A stretch of 64,000 nucleotides of DNA from positions 1 through 64,000 of the forward strand of contig VEPM01000001.1 in the NCBI GenBank assembly GCA_012026795.1, read 5' to 3'. Every line of letters starts with the position of its first letter. Position 1 is the first letter of the stretch. Below, piece after piece: positions 1-9,713 of this stretch. This DNA is from Candidatus Methanoperedens sp. GTDB lineage: Archaea > Halobacteriota > Methanosarcinia > Methanosarcinales > Methanoperedenaceae. The position numbers and the translations under genes were made by a program. The notes beneath the pieces were generated by a model, which saw only the letters and a list, made by a program, of their open reading frames with translations, was not told where the DNA came from and did no database searches.

Positions 1-68
1 GTTGGTTTTCTCTGCTTATACCGCAAGAATAATAAGACGATACAGCAGTATTTATTTTTCATGTTTAT

Positions 69-257
69 CTATGAACCAGCAGGTTCATGATTAGTTTCAC
101 TCCAATAGCCCTCATCGCCATTTCTTGTAATCAGTTGGTATCTTTTTGGGTCTGGTATAGATTCTATTGTATAGACCGATGAACCATCTTCATTTTTTTT
201 AGTTTCAACTATTTTTGTTTTACAATATATCCTAATATGATTTGTTTTTTCAACCAT
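69..257 (-). CDS. small hypothetical protein (62 aa)
   Basis: A short open frame encoding a charged, soluble 62-residue protein with no signal peptide or membrane segment. I recognise no domain. The middle reads like a beta-rich fragment (SSVYTIESIPDPKRYQLI). Upstream of its ATG there is no clear Shine-Dalgarno site. It stands alone at the window edge, transcribed in the same direction as the helicase gene beginning about 2.9 kb away, with nothing linking the two. It may be a real small gene or chance. Confidence 0.3.
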   Translation of the reverse strand: MVEKTNHIRIYCKTKIVETKKNEDGSSVYTIESIPDPKRYQLITRNGDEGYWSETNHEPAGS

Positions 258-327
258 TGCTTCAATATATATTGTTGAGGTAGCAAAAACGTTTCCCTCA
301 TTCCCTTCAGTAAGTAACTACCGATAC

Positions 328-3162
328 TTATCCCTCCCAGAACCTCTTCGTCTTCGCATAATTCCTCTCTGCGATTAGAATGTCCCTGTAGAACTCCTCC
401 TCATCCTCCCTCAGCTTCCTGATAACCCTCGAAGCAGTCTCAGGCCCGACACCCCTTGAGGCCAGCGCAATCGCCGCAGTTTTCCCATGCGAGAGAACAA
501 GGTTGGCGTTCTTAAAAACTCGCGCAGTTCTTTTTTTCTCCTCTTTTGATTTGTCCGTCTCCTTCTTTTTCGCGATCTTTATTTCCTCTTCTTCCCAAGG
601 CTTAAGCGCAGCTATCATCCTGCTTCCGCAAAGCGGACATTCCGGGCGCTCCGGTACGTTTTTCACAACCCTTGTCGAGCGCCATTTCTTGCAATTGATG
701 CAAAAAAGTATGACCCTGTCTTCCATTATCCTGCTTTTTAAGGCCATGATTATGGAACTGTCAGCCCTCTCAGGCGCCATCAATTCCCGCCCTCCCATGA
801 AACCCGCCTCTCCGATCGGGCTTACAGGCTGGATAACAAGCCTCAGGCTACCGCCCTGTAACCTTTTCAGGACATCTATGGAACGGGCGATATCAAGCTT
901 ATCATGGAATATTTCACGGACTGCTTCATCATACATCGGTGTGCGCTCAAATACATCGAGCAGCTTTTTCATGCTGATACGCTCGTAATCCACATCCCTG
1001 CTGATAGCCCCGAATTTGCGGGCAACATGCACCATTTTCCATTTAAGTAGCATCGAATTCTTAAGCGTTATCTCTATGATGGGCTCAATGTGGTCAGGAT
1101 TTATTGTAAAGAGTAACTCCCTGATCTTTTCGGCATTGAACAATTTAGGAAGTTCAAGTTTTACCCTGTATGGGTCTATCTCCATCGCAACACTTGCCCC
1201 GAACCTCGCAGTAAGAAGCGATGTAATGACGCGGCCCAGGGTTTCATTTACCTTGTGCCCGCCGCACATATTTATGATAATCGACGTTCCTTCCTGTTCG
1301 ATAACAACGATATCATCAGAAGGCACTGTAAAACCATTCCTGATTTGCTTCTTTACCAGTTCCAGGATCTCATTTGCTGCCTCGTGATCGGCCGGGTAAT
1401 CTTTCCTGTAATCCTCGATTATTTCCCGGTCGGCAACTTTTCTCTTGATTTTTTCCATTATCCGCTTTCTTATTGCTCCCACTTCCCGGGAAACAGCGTA
1501 AGGAACGGGTATCTCCTCCCCGACCCAGTTAGGTACATCAGCGCCAGGGTCGCTTATCGGTTCAACCTTGATCATGCTTTTTTCACTGATAATCTCAATA
1601 ATGCGCCACATTTCACCTTTGGTGATAAATACGGCCCCGGCTTCAGCAAAATCAACAACGAACGCCTCATCAAGCGCACCCACGATCCTTCCGCTTACGA
1701 TGTCAAAGATCTCAAAGCGCCTTTCATCCGGGATCATGGAGAGATTTTCGTAATAATACTGCCAGCTTTTCATTCTCTTGCCGACCATATTGTTCTCAAA
1801 TCGAACAAGGCGGGTATCATCTATCTGTTTTACAACTGCCCTTAAAAGTTCGATCTTAAGTGTTCTAAAAGGATATGCCCTTGTAACAATTGAAAAAATA
1901 CTATCAACCGATATCTTCCCGAAATCAAGCACAAGGCCGCATATCTGGTTTGCAAGTGTGTCAGTACTGTTCTCATGTATGTTGATTATTTCTATCTCGC
2001 CGGATTTTGCCCTGCGCGTGATTGCAGAAGATTCTGCGGCATCATCTGCGCCTGTTGTTATTATTGTCCCGCTTGACTTCTCGCCAACCCAGTGCCCCGC
2101 TCTTCCCACTCTCTGAATCAGGCGTGTAACCTCGCGCGGCGACATATATTGGATAACATTGTCAACATCGCCGATATCAATACCAAGTTCCATAGAGGAT
2201 GTGCAGATAAGCCCCCGGAGGCTGCCATTCTTAAAATTAGTCTCAGCCTCGATGCGCGTCTCTTTTGATAAAGAGCCGTGATGCACACCGATCAATTGCC
2301 CAAGCATCTTGAATCTTGAACCAAGCATTTCAGCTGATTCCCTGGTATTGACAAATATGAGAGTGGATTTGTGTTTTTCCACAATTCCGGAAATGATCCG
2401 AAGATGCGATGCCATTTCAGGCGTACACATCAGTTTTCTGGAAGACACATGGTCTTCCTTTATGGGTTTTGGACACACCACATTGAACTCAAGCCGCTTC
2501 AGGAGCGAAACTTCAACAATCCTGGCGATCCGATTTGTTCCTGCAAGAAAATGAGCGATCTGGTCAGGTTTTCCCACTGTTGCAGAAAGGCCAAGCCTCT
2601 GGAATTCACCTGCGACTTCCACAAGCCGCTCAAGAGCAATCGAAAGTTGCGCACCTCTTTTTGAGGATGCAAGCTCATGCACTTCATCGACTATCACATG
2701 TGTGACTGTTTTGAGGTTATTCCTGAGCCTTTTTCCCGTAAGCAATATCTGGAGGGTTTCAGGTGTTGTGACAAGAAAATCCGGAGGTTCTAAAGACTGT
2801 TTCTGTCTTTCGTATGTGGTAGTATCCCCGTGCCTCACAGCAACCTTTAATCCCAGTTCCTTTCCCCACCATTCAAGACGGGTCAACATGTCCCTGTTAA
2901 GAGCGCGAAGAGGCGTGATATAAATGACAGAGATCCCGCGTTTTTTTTCCGTTTTTTCCTCAGCTTTTTTTTGCATTATCCTGTGAAAAACCGGAAGCAC
3001 GACTGATTCGGTTTTCCCTGAACCTGTGGGCGCTATCAGAAGAACATGTTCACCTGCCATTACGGATGGTATGGTTTGTACCTGCGGTTCGGTGGGAGAA
3101 ATAAATCCCTGCTTGGCCAGAGCTCCCTGGATACGGGGATCAAGTAAACCGAACACGTTCAT
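328..3162 (-). CDS. Lhr-type DEAD/DEAH-box ATP-dependent helicase
   Basis: Superfamily 2 helicase of the Lhr family, about 944 residues. Motif I (APTGSGKTE) lies near residues 44-52, motif II (DEVH) near 159-162 and motif III (SAT) near 193-195. The second RecA domain has the QRVGRAGH motif VI, followed by a long Lhr-type C-terminal part and a late zinc-ribbon-like CxxC...CxxC (CINC, CPLC). Lhr proteins unwind DNA-DNA or RNA-DNA duplexes and are linked to repair and recombination. I chose the ATG at 3162, giving MNVFGLLDP, over an ATG 54 bases upstream because the longer form would overlap the CYTH gene and adds an unlikely leader. Family is clear; the Lhr subgroup is less so. Confidence 0.88.
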   Translation of the reverse strand: MNVFGLLDPRIQGALAKQGFISPTEPQVQTIPSVMAGEHVLLIAPTGSGKTESVVLPVFHRIMQKKAEEKTEKKRGISVIYITPLRALNRDMLTRLEWWGKELGLKVAVRHGDTTTYERQKQSLEPPDFLVTTPETLQILLTGKRLRNNLKTVTHVIVDEVHELASSKRGAQLSIALERLVEVAGEFQRLGLSATVGKPDQIAHFLAGTNRIARIVEVSLLKRLEFNVVCPKPIKEDHVSSRKLMCTPEMASHLRIISGIVEKHKSTLIFVNTRESAEMLGSRFKMLGQLIGVHHGSLSKETRIEAETNFKNGSLRGLICTSSMELGIDIGDVDNVIQYMSPREVTRLIQRVGRAGHWVGEKSSGTIITTGADDAAESSAITRRAKSGEIEIINIHENSTDTLANQICGLVLDFGKISVDSIFSIVTRAYPFRTLKIELLRAVVKQIDDTRLVRFENNMVGKRMKSWQYYYENLSMIPDERRFEIFDIVSGRIVGALDEAFVVDFAEAGAVFITKGEMWRIIEIISEKSMIKVEPISDPGADVPNWVGEEIPVPYAVSREVGAIRKRIMEKIKRKVADREIIEDYRKDYPADHEAANEILELVKKQIRNGFTVPSDDIVVIEQEGTSIIINMCGGHKVNETLGRVITSLLTARFGASVAMEIDPYRVKLELPKLFNAEKIRELLFTINPDHIEPIIEITLKNSMLLKWKMVHVARKFGAISRDVDYERISMKKLLDVFERTPMYDEAVREIFHDKLDIARSIDVLKRLQGGSLRLVIQPVSPIGEAGFMGGRELMAPERADSSIIMALKSRIMEDRVILFCINCKKWRSTRVVKNVPERPECPLCGSRMIAALKPWEEEEIKIAKKKETDKSKEEKKRTARVFKNANLVLSHGKTAAIALASRGVGPETASRVIRKLREDEEEFYRDILIAERNYAKTKRFWEG

Positions 3163-3194
3163 ATTGCTTAAAAAAGAGGATTCAATATATAAAT

Positions 3195-3755
3195 CTATTC
3201 TACTGAATGCGAACAAATATTCTTATCCAGATCAACGGTCATTTCCAGATATGATTTGCGGATAGTTGACTCTTTCTTTATTCCTAATTTGGCGATGAAT
3301 TTAAAAATGCTTTCAACTTTTTCCTGGTAATTCCTTGGATCTTTTACCACAATCTCAACTTCTATATAATTTCCAAGGTTTCGAACTTCATCCAGGGAAA
3401 TATAAAAATCCCCTATCCTGAAATTTTTTCGTTTCTTCGATACGGTAGCAACAGGGGAAAAACCAAGCGATGAAAGTATATTACCCATGCCATCCAGGTC
3501 CTGTATTTCAGTTTGCACCTCTTTTCTTGTTTTAGAGACCGTATCCATTTTAGGCCCCTTATATGTTAAAGTGGCCTTCCCGTCCTGTACCCTTATCCTC
3601 AAAGCTTCATCCGTTTTTCCGAAATCACGGTATGGCGCATTATAATATGTATCTGTCTGCAATTCTATCCCGATTGGCGTAGCTCCCAGCTCGATTATTG
3701 ATCTTTCCATTTGTTTTGGATCTTCAACAGGTGCCTTTACTTCTATCTCTATCAT
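3195..3755 (-). CDS. CYTH-domain protein (class IV adenylate cyclase/thiamine-triphosphatase-like)
   Basis: A 186-residue protein with the CYTH signature ExExK at residues 3-7 (EIEVK) and the expected alternating charged strands, such as DEALRIR and the LTYKGPK strand. CYTH enzymes form an eight-stranded tunnel that binds triphosphate substrates with two metal ions; archaeal members are often named CyaB, but the true substrate is usually unknown. It lies 32 bases upstream of the helicase gene on the same strand and diverges from MCM across about 90 bases that hold AT-rich TATA-like stretches for both directions. Confidence 0.85.
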   Translation of the reverse strand: MIEIEVKAPVEDPKQMERSIIELGATPIGIELQTDTYYNAPYRDFGKTDEALRIRVQDGKATLTYKGPKMDTVSKTRKEVQTEIQDLDGMGNILSSLGFSPVATVSKKRKNFRIGDFYISLDEVRNLGNYIEVEIVVKDPRNYQEKVESIFKFIAKLGIKKESTIRKSYLEMTVDLDKNICSHSVE

Positions 3756-3844
3756 GCATGTTAATCTATCTCCCCGGTTATATTAGATTGTTTATTTAAT
3801 CCGGTTCGAAACATTGAAATACCCACGGGCTTAAGTAGTAAAAA

Positions 3845-5926
3845 ATGGTACAATCATCCATCCAGGTATGGGAAGACTTCTTCAAACGATATTACTGGGA
3901 GAACATCCTTGAATTAGCAAAGAATTTTCCGGAAAAACGAAGTCTAACTGTTCAATTTCCGGATATTGAACGATTCGATATGGAGCTTGCCCGGGAATTG
4001 CTTGAACACCCGGACAAAGTAATAAAGCATGCAAACGAGGCTCTCAGCAGTATTGATCTTCCTGCTGACGTTGTTTTTACAGACACGCATGTAAGGATCA
4101 TTAAAATTCCTGAGCGTATCCAGATAAGGGAACTTCGAAGCGAAAATATCAATAAATTCATAGCAGTTTCAGGTCTTATAAGAAAAGCAACGGAAGTAAG
4201 ACCAAAAATAGTCAATGCAGCTTTCAAATGCCAGAAATGCGGTGAAATAACATATATGCCCCAGGGTGAAGGAAAGTTCGTTGAGCCGTTTGAGTGCGAG
4301 AATGATGTATGCGGACGAAAAGGCGCTTTTAAGCTTGTCCATGACCAATCCGAATTCATTGATGCGCAAAAACTCAGGATACAGGAATCCCCTGATGACT
4401 TAAGAGGCGGCGAGCAGCCCCAGACTCTTGATGTGGATGTTGATGATGACCTTGCAGGCCTTGTCTCACCCGGTGACCGTGTTGTCATATCCGGGGTATT
4501 GCGATCATACCAGAGGAGCAACCGGGAGGGGAAAAGCACATTTTTTGACCTGTTGCTTGACGGGAATTCTATTGATATTGAAGACAAGGAATTTGAGGAT
4601 ATCGAGATATCAAAAGAGGATATCGAAGAAATCATAACTCTCGGGCAAGATCCGGAGATTTATAAAAAGATAATCGGTTCCATTGCACCTTCGATCTATG
4701 GTTATGATGAAGTAAAGGAAGCCATGGCGCTTCAGCTTTTTTCCGGCATGGCAAAGCACTTACCTGATGGCGCACGTATTCGCGGGGATATGCATATTCT
4801 TCTTGTGGGAGATCCCGGCGTGGCCAAATCCCAGCTATTGCGGTATGCTGTAAAACTTGCGCCTCGCGGCATCTACACCAGCGGTAAAAGCTCAACATCG
4901 GCTGGTCTTACTGCCACAGCCGTAAAGGACGAGTTCGGGGATGGCCGCTGGACGCTTGAAGCTGGAGCACTTGTGCTTGCTGATATGGGTCTGGCCTGTG
5001 TTGATGAGCTTGACAAGATGGAAGCGGATGACAGGAGTTCCATGCATGAAGCAATGGAACAGCAGACCATAAGTATAGCAAAAGCAGGGATCATGGCTAC
5101 ATTGAAATCGCGCTGCGCTCTTCTTGGTGCCGCTAACCCGAAATTCGGGAGGTTTGACAGGTACGAACCTATCGCAAAACAAATAAACATGCCCCCGGCT
5201 CTGCTTTCCCGTTTTGACCTGATCTTTATACTTACGGATGAGCCGTCGGTCAACAGGGATACTGCGATAGCGGAACATATCCTGAAAGCCCATTATGCAG
5301 GTGAACTTTCAACCAGGAGAAAAAACATAATAAATTCAGGGATAAGCCCGGATGATATTACGAAAGCCATGGAGATCATCAGGCCGGTGCTGGAAGCAGA
5401 GAAACTCAGGAAATATATTGCATATACGAAGAGGAATATCTTCCCCATTATCCAGGATGATGCAAGGAAACATTTGATCGACTTTTATCTTGGCCTGAGG
5501 AAACAGGGTGAGGCCCCGGATTCTCCGGTACCTGTTACAGCCCGCCAGCTTGAAGCCCTGATACGCCTGGCTGAAGCAAGTGCGCGCGTACGCCTGAGTA
5601 ATGTCATAACCACAGATGACACAAGCCGGATCATCCGGATTGTGATGGCAAGCTTAAAACAGGTCATGACAGATCCGGAAACGGGAAGGCTTGATGCAGA
5701 TATCGTTAATGTAGGGATGGGTAAAAGCCAGAGGGACAGGATCAAGGTACTCAGGGAAATAATCAGGGATCTCCAGAAAGAAATGGGTGCCGCACCAATG
5801 GAAGAGATTATATCAAGGACTGAAGAATCAGGTATAAAAAAAGAGACCGTTGAAGATATGATACAAAAGTTAAAGAGTGCTGGAGAGATAATTGAGTCTA
5901 GTAATGAAAGGTTCAGGGTTGTTTGA
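3845..5926 (+). CDS. mcm: replicative helicase MCM
   Basis: Minichromosome maintenance protein, 693 residues, the hexameric 3'-5' helicase that unwinds DNA at archaeal replication forks. Visible parts: an N-terminal domain with a zinc finger (Cys129, Cys132, Cys151, Cys156), an AAA+ core with Walker A GDPGVAKS at 322-329, Walker B DELD at 387-390, sensor 1 AAN at 429-431 and arginine finger SRF at 455-457, then a C-terminal winged helix. The length matches the archaeal family. A TATA-like TTTATTTAA lies about 50 bases upstream. It probably heads an operon with the DUF424 gene and two coiled-coil genes. No Cdc6/Orc1 gene or clear origin repeat lies nearby. Confidence 0.97.
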   Translation: MVQSSIQVWEDFFKRYYWENILELAKNFPEKRSLTVQFPDIERFDMELARELLEHPDKVIKHANEALSSIDLPADVVFTDTHVRIIKIPERIQIRELRSENINKFIAVSGLIRKATEVRPKIVNAAFKCQKCGEITYMPQGEGKFVEPFECENDVCGRKGAFKLVHDQSEFIDAQKLRIQESPDDLRGGEQPQTLDVDVDDDLAGLVSPGDRVVISGVLRSYQRSNREGKSTFFDLLLDGNSIDIEDKEFEDIEISKEDIEEIITLGQDPEIYKKIIGSIAPSIYGYDEVKEAMALQLFSGMAKHLPDGARIRGDMHILLVGDPGVAKSQLLRYAVKLAPRGIYTSGKSSTSAGLTATAVKDEFGDGRWTLEAGALVLADMGLACVDELDKMEADDRSSMHEAMEQQTISIAKAGIMATLKSRCALLGAANPKFGRFDRYEPIAKQINMPPALLSRFDLIFILTDEPSVNRDTAIAEHILKAHYAGELSTRRKNIINSGISPDDITKAMEIIRPVLEAEKLRKYIAYTKRNIFPIIQDDARKHLIDFYLGLRKQGEAPDSPVPVTARQLEALIRLAEASARVRLSNVITTDDTSRIIRIVMASLKQVMTDPETGRLDADIVNVGMGKSQRDRIKVLREIIRDLQKEMGAAPMEEIISRTEESGIKKETVEDMIQKLKSAGEIIESSNERFRVV

Positions 5927-5928
5927 AC

Positions 5929-6219
5929 ATGTATATGAAAAAATATGACACTGACGGCAAATTGATCGTGGCAGTCTGTGATACGGAAATTCTTGGGAAA
6001 AAATTCAAAGAAGGAAAACTTGTCCTTAAAATTGAAGAAAACTTCTATAAAGGTGAGGAAGTTTGCGAAAATGAAGTAAAGGAAGCACTTTCATGCGCAA
6101 ATATCGCAAATATCACAGGTGAAAGAGCCATTGCATGTGCTGTAGAGTGCGGATGTATCGACCCTGATGTCGTTATCTTTATCGATGGGATACCCCACGC
6201 ACAGATGGTAGAAATATGA
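5929..6219 (+). CDS. DUF424 family protein
   Basis: A 97-residue archaeal protein matching my recollection of DUF424: N-terminal MYMKKYD, a GKxFKEGKLxL segment, and the motif ANITGERAIxxAVExGxIDPDxVIxIxGIPHAQ. Its function is unknown. The ATG at 5929 follows the MCM stop by 2 bases; a TTG at 5923 in the same frame overlaps the MCM stop and is a less likely start. It ends with a 4-base overlap into the next gene, so translation is likely coupled along the MCM operon. The family is restricted to archaea and often sits beside replication or translation genes. Confidence 0.8.
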   Translation: MYMKKYDTDGKLIVAVCDTEILGKKFKEGKLVLKIEENFYKGEEVCENEVKEALSCANIANITGERAIACAVECGCIDPDVVIFIDGIPHAQMVEI

Positions 6220-6875
6220 CTGGAATAATTGACAATAATACATTAATGGATCTTGTTATTGAGAAACATAATAAGTTCCTTGCAGCTTTTAAAGATGAAT
6301 CTTCCGGGATTGAAAATAAACTTGAAGCTGTTAAGAAGCAAACCGATGATCTTAGAAAGGAAATAGAGACCAAAGAAACAAAAATAATTGTTCTTAATGA
6401 AAAGTATTTTCTCTATTTCCACCAGGCGAAAAAACAAAGGGAAGACCTTTTTAAAGAAGTGATTGAGAAATTGCAGCAGGCCAGATCACCAAATATACAT
6501 GAAGTAACGCGTCTTTCAGCCAGGATCGAAGAATACGAGAAGAAACTCCAGAATTCAAGAAATATTGATGATGAAGAAAAAGCCATAGCTGAGGTTAAGA
6601 AACTTCTTTATGATTTTGAAACCGAGGCAAGAAAAGCCGGAATATCCGTAACCTCAAAAGCAATTATTGATAAATTAAATGAAGCGAATGAATCGCATAA
6701 AGAGTTCATATCGATCCAGGATAAACCAAAACAGGACATGGGAACTGCAAAGGATTATAATAAACAGGCAGAAGAATTAGAGGGAAGGCGTAACTGGCTA
6801 AAAAGAAGGATCGAAAGCCACACCAATGCTTTGGGTTACTGGGAGAAACAAAAAGGGGGAGTAAAAGTTGAGTGA
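6216..6875 (+). CDS. coiled-coil protein, unknown function
   Basis: A 219-residue protein, highly charged and helical almost throughout, with heptad-like runs of Lys, Glu and Leu (for example at about 35-75 and 95-140). There is no signal peptide, membrane span or ATPase motif. It starts in an ATGA overlap with the DUF424 gene and overlaps the next coiled-coil gene by 8 bases. Paired coiled-coil genes of this kind are found in methanogens, sometimes loosely named as SMC-like or phosphoserine-phosphatase-like; neither activity is supported here. Partnership with the following protein is an inference. Confidence 0.72.
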   Translation: MTGIIDNNTLMDLVIEKHNKFLAAFKDESSGIENKLEAVKKQTDDLRKEIETKETKIIVLNEKYFLYFHQAKKQREDLFKEVIEKLQQARSPNIHEVTRLSARIEEYEKKLQNSRNIDDEEKAIAEVKKLLYDFETEARKAGISVTSKAIIDKLNEANESHKEFISIQDKPKQDMGTAKDYNKQAEELEGRRNWLKRRIESHTNALGYWEKQKGGVKVE

Positions 6876-7938
6876 GATCGAAAATCCGGCGGAATCGCAG
6901 GTTGAGACCCACATAGGTAGTGAAGTCCATCCTGAAGTCCATCCTGAAGATACATCAAATTTACCTGTTGAACAAAAGCCCGAATCCAAGACACATGTTG
7001 AAATTCCGAAAGTTTACCCGAAACTATCGGAACGTGACCTGAAAGAGAAGATCAATCTCCTGCGGCAGCGGATTGAGCAGGAGGAAAGGGAATTAAAAAC
7101 GATATTCAGGGATATTTCCCTTCACAGCCAGGGCGGAAATGAACTCAAAGCCAAACGCGACGGCCTAAATGCAAGAGTCAAGGAACTGTCACCAAAAGCT
7201 GCTGAGCTTAGAAAAAAGAGGGATGAAACAAACGCAAAGATCGCGGAATTAAAAGCACAGCGAGACCAGATGAGGGGTAAGGGGAAAGAATTCAGTGAGA
7301 GAATAGAGGAACTTAAGAAATCGCGGGATGAATTGAACCTTACAGCCAGGGGAAGATTTGAAACCCTTGAAAAGGCTTATCAGGAAGAGCTTAATCTCTT
7401 TTTGACGGCAGACATTCCGCTTGAACATGAGATCAATATTTTCAGCCGTTTAAATGAGTTAAACGAAAGATTGAAAGCCACCCGGAAAGCCAATGAGATA
7501 CATTCCGTAATCACACTCGAATATACTAAGGGAAAAGAGATCTACACGGATATGGATGCTTTGCATGCTAAGGTCCAGACGCTTGCCCAGGAATCCCAGA
7601 AGTCCCATGAGGAAATGATAAAGATTTACAATGAGATAGACACGCTGCGTAAGGAAGCTGACTCATATCATGCCCAATTGAATGAAAAATTCAAAGGCAT
7701 CGCGCCTCTTCGAAAGAAAATAAGCGCACTGAAAGCGGAAATCCCAAAGCTTCGTGATGAACTTGGGGTTTATCTTGAGCAGATGAAAGAATACCAGCTT
7801 GATCGCGACCAGCAGAAAAATGTTGGGAAACGTGAGCAAGCCAGGGAGAAGTTCAAGAAAGACGGACGTTTGAGCCTTGATGAGTTCAGGCTGCTTGTTG
7901 AGAATGAGGATATCAAGCTTAAGACCACACGCCCGTAG
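6868..7938 (+). CDS. long coiled-coil protein (COG1340-like)
   Basis: A 356-residue protein. The first 50 residues are acidic and Pro-rich, possibly disordered; the rest is an almost continuous coiled coil (about 55-310), and a short C-terminal helical tail contains KKDGRLSLDEFRLL. This layout resembles the archaeal coiled-coil family COG1340, which has no established activity. The start is TTG at 6868, preceded by the strong Shine-Dalgarno AAGGGGGA about 8 bases upstream; no ATG in that frame fits. It is the last gene of the MCM run and converges with the radical SAM gene, with a 20-base overlap of 3' ends. Confidence 0.75.
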   Translation: MSEIENPAESQVETHIGSEVHPEVHPEDTSNLPVEQKPESKTHVEIPKVYPKLSERDLKEKINLLRQRIEQEERELKTIFRDISLHSQGGNELKAKRDGLNARVKELSPKAAELRKKRDETNAKIAELKAQRDQMRGKGKEFSERIEELKKSRDELNLTARGRFETLEKAYQEELNLFLTADIPLEHEINIFSRLNELNERLKATRKANEIHSVITLEYTKGKEIYTDMDALHAKVQTLAQESQKSHEEMIKIYNEIDTLRKEADSYHAQLNEKFKGIAPLRKKISALKAEIPKLRDELGVYLEQMKEYQLDRDQQKNVGKREQAREKFKKDGRLSLDEFRLLVENEDIKLKTTRP

Positions 7939-9028
7939 TTTTTCTTTTTAGCGCCATCTCCCCCATTACCTTTTTCACTTCTCTTGATAACGGAGCAGGC
8001 GTTGAATTTTCAAACTCTGTGCCTGGAAGCGGCATGAAATAATGGGAATGCACATTTCCTCCTTTTCCTGTCAGCCATTTTATCAATTTGAGAGTTTCAA
8101 GCTGGTCAGATTCAGTTTCACCAGGAAGCCCGAATATGAAATCAACGATAGGAGTAAAACCATGTTCCAGGCATTTCTCAGCACCAATAATAATATCTTC
8201 CACATTATGTTTTCGCTTTATGCTTTCAAGTATCCTCTGGCTACCTGATTGCCCTCCCATGCTGATAGTGGTATTCTGGCAATATTTCGACACAATTTCA
8301 AGGATACTGTCATTTATGAATTCCGGCCTTACCTCTGAAGGAAATGTCCCGAAAAAAATCCTTCCTGGTTGCATTGAACGAAGAAGCGATTCAATTTTAT
8401 CAATGCGCGGATGGATGCCATCTGAACCGTAAGCAAAGGCATTCGGGGATGTGAACCTGATATCCCTGAGGAACTTTGAATATTTTGAGATAATATCAAT
8501 GTTCCTGTGTCTTATATTGTGGCCGAATAATTGCGGGGTAGAGCAGTAAGCGCAATTGTATGGGCACCCGCGGGTGATCTCAATTGTATTGTGCATGATC
8601 CCGGGATCAAAAGGCGGATATTTATCTAAATCAACCTTGCTTCTCTTTTCGCTGAAAACGATATTATCAGTCTCATTTTTATAAGCTATTCCTTTAACCG
8701 ATGAAATATCTCCTTTATTCTGGATTACATCGACCAATTCAGGCAATGTTTCTTCACCTTCGCCTATTACCACATAGTCAAAAAACCGAAGCGTTTCTTC
8801 CGGCCGGGCAGTAGGGTGTGGTCCCCCGGCTATGAATATTGATTCTGTTCGTGCCTGTGACACTTCCCTGAATATCGATGGTGCCTGCTGCGTTGCAAAG
8901 CTGTAGATCATTATGCCGTCACAGGGTTTTTCTATTATACCCGATCCCGGGACAAGAGGCGTCAGGACGGCTATGCTTTGCATGTTCTTCTTGAAGAACC
9001 TGAAATTAATTTGATTGGTTTTGTTCAT
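7919..9028 (-). CDS. B12-binding/radical SAM protein, MJ_1487-like family
   Basis: A 369-residue radical SAM enzyme. The N-terminal half resembles a cobalamin-binding Rossmann domain with GGPHPTARPEE around 69-79 and GEGEETLPEL. The [4Fe-4S]/SAM motif CPYNCAYC is at residues 155-162, followed by the TIM-barrel half. The GGPH motif and layout fit the archaeal MJ_1487-type family, whose substrate is unknown. It lies 10 bases downstream of hypB on the same strand, so the two may be co-transcribed; that alone does not show a role in nickel-enzyme maturation. The first ATG gives a 15-residue lead; Met16 is an alternative start. Confidence 0.85.
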   Translation of the reverse strand: MNKTNQINFRFFKKNMQSIAVLTPLVPGSGIIEKPCDGIMIYSFATQQAPSIFREVSQARTESIFIAGGPHPTARPEETLRFFDYVVIGEGEETLPELVDVIQNKGDISSVKGIAYKNETDNIVFSEKRSKVDLDKYPPFDPGIMHNTIEITRGCPYNCAYCSTPQLFGHNIRHRNIDIISKYSKFLRDIRFTSPNAFAYGSDGIHPRIDKIESLLRSMQPGRIFFGTFPSEVRPEFINDSILEIVSKYCQNTTISMGGQSGSQRILESIKRKHNVEDIIIGAEKCLEHGFTPIVDFIFGLPGETESDQLETLKLIKWLTGKGGNVHSHYFMPLPGTEFENSTPAPLSREVKKVMGEMALKRKTTGVWS

Positions 9029-9038
9029 ATGCAGGAGT

Positions 9039-9698
9039 CTATTTTGCGATACATTCCTCTATGAATCCTATCCATTTATCGAATCCTTCCCCGGTTTTAA
9101 GACTCATCTTCTGGACATCAATGCGCGGATTGATGAGACGGGCATCTTTTACCATTTTATCCGCATCTGCATTTACAGCTTCTGCAATGTCGATCTTATT
9201 TATGATAATAAGGTCAGCCGTGCTAAATATCAGGGGATGTTTCTCAACAATATCATCGCCTTCACTGACGCTTACGATCACGATCCGTTTATGTTCCCCA
9301 AGTTCAAAATCCGCGGGACAGATGAGGTTTCCCACATTTTCTATGAATAATATATCCAGTTTATCAAGAGGAAGCTGCGTAAGTCCGTGTTCAACAAGGT
9401 GGGCATCCAGGTGACATTCCTTTCCGGTGTTCAATCCTACAACGGGTATGCCAAGCTTTTCAAACCGGGACGCATCAAGACGTGCTACCACATCCCCTGC
9501 AATGGCGCCGATCCTGTAGCTATCACCCAGCCTTTGAATTGTCTTTTCGATCAGTAATGTTTTCCCTGAGCCTATTGCGCCCATGATATTAAATGCTGTA
9601 ATCCCGAGTTTTTCAAGTTTATTCTGGTTGTTTCGAGCAAGTTTTTTATTTGCTTCAAGAACATCGTAGTTGATCGATATATCTTCAGTAGTATGCAT
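9039..9698 (-). CDS. hypB: hydrogenase nickel incorporation GTPase HypB
   Basis: A SIMIBI-class GTPase of 219 residues that, with HypA, inserts nickel into [NiFe] hydrogenases. Walker A is GAIGSGKT at 40-47; the family hallmarks FIENVGNLICPADFxLGE and the guanine-specificity motif NKID are present. It lacks the N-terminal His-rich nickel store and CxxCGC motif of some bacterial HypB proteins, as is usual in archaea. HypA is encoded about 1.7 kb away on the opposite strand, so hypA and hypB are neighbours but not one operon. No hydrogenase structural genes occur in this window. Confidence 0.95.
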   Translation of the reverse strand: MHTTEDISINYDVLEANKKLARNNQNKLEKLGITAFNIMGAIGSGKTLLIEKTIQRLGDSYRIGAIAGDVVARLDASRFEKLGIPVVGLNTGKECHLDAHLVEHGLTQLPLDKLDILFIENVGNLICPADFELGEHKRIVIVSVSEGDDIVEKHPLIFSTADLIIINKIDIAEAVNADADKMVKDARLINPRIDVQKMSLKTGEGFDKWIGFIEECIAK

Positions 9699-9713
9699 GG
9701 TTAATCAAAAATC

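Noticed and set aside
3845-5926. Replication origin beside MCM
   Set aside because: No Cdc6/Orc1 gene and no origin-recognition-box-like repeats were seen near MCM.
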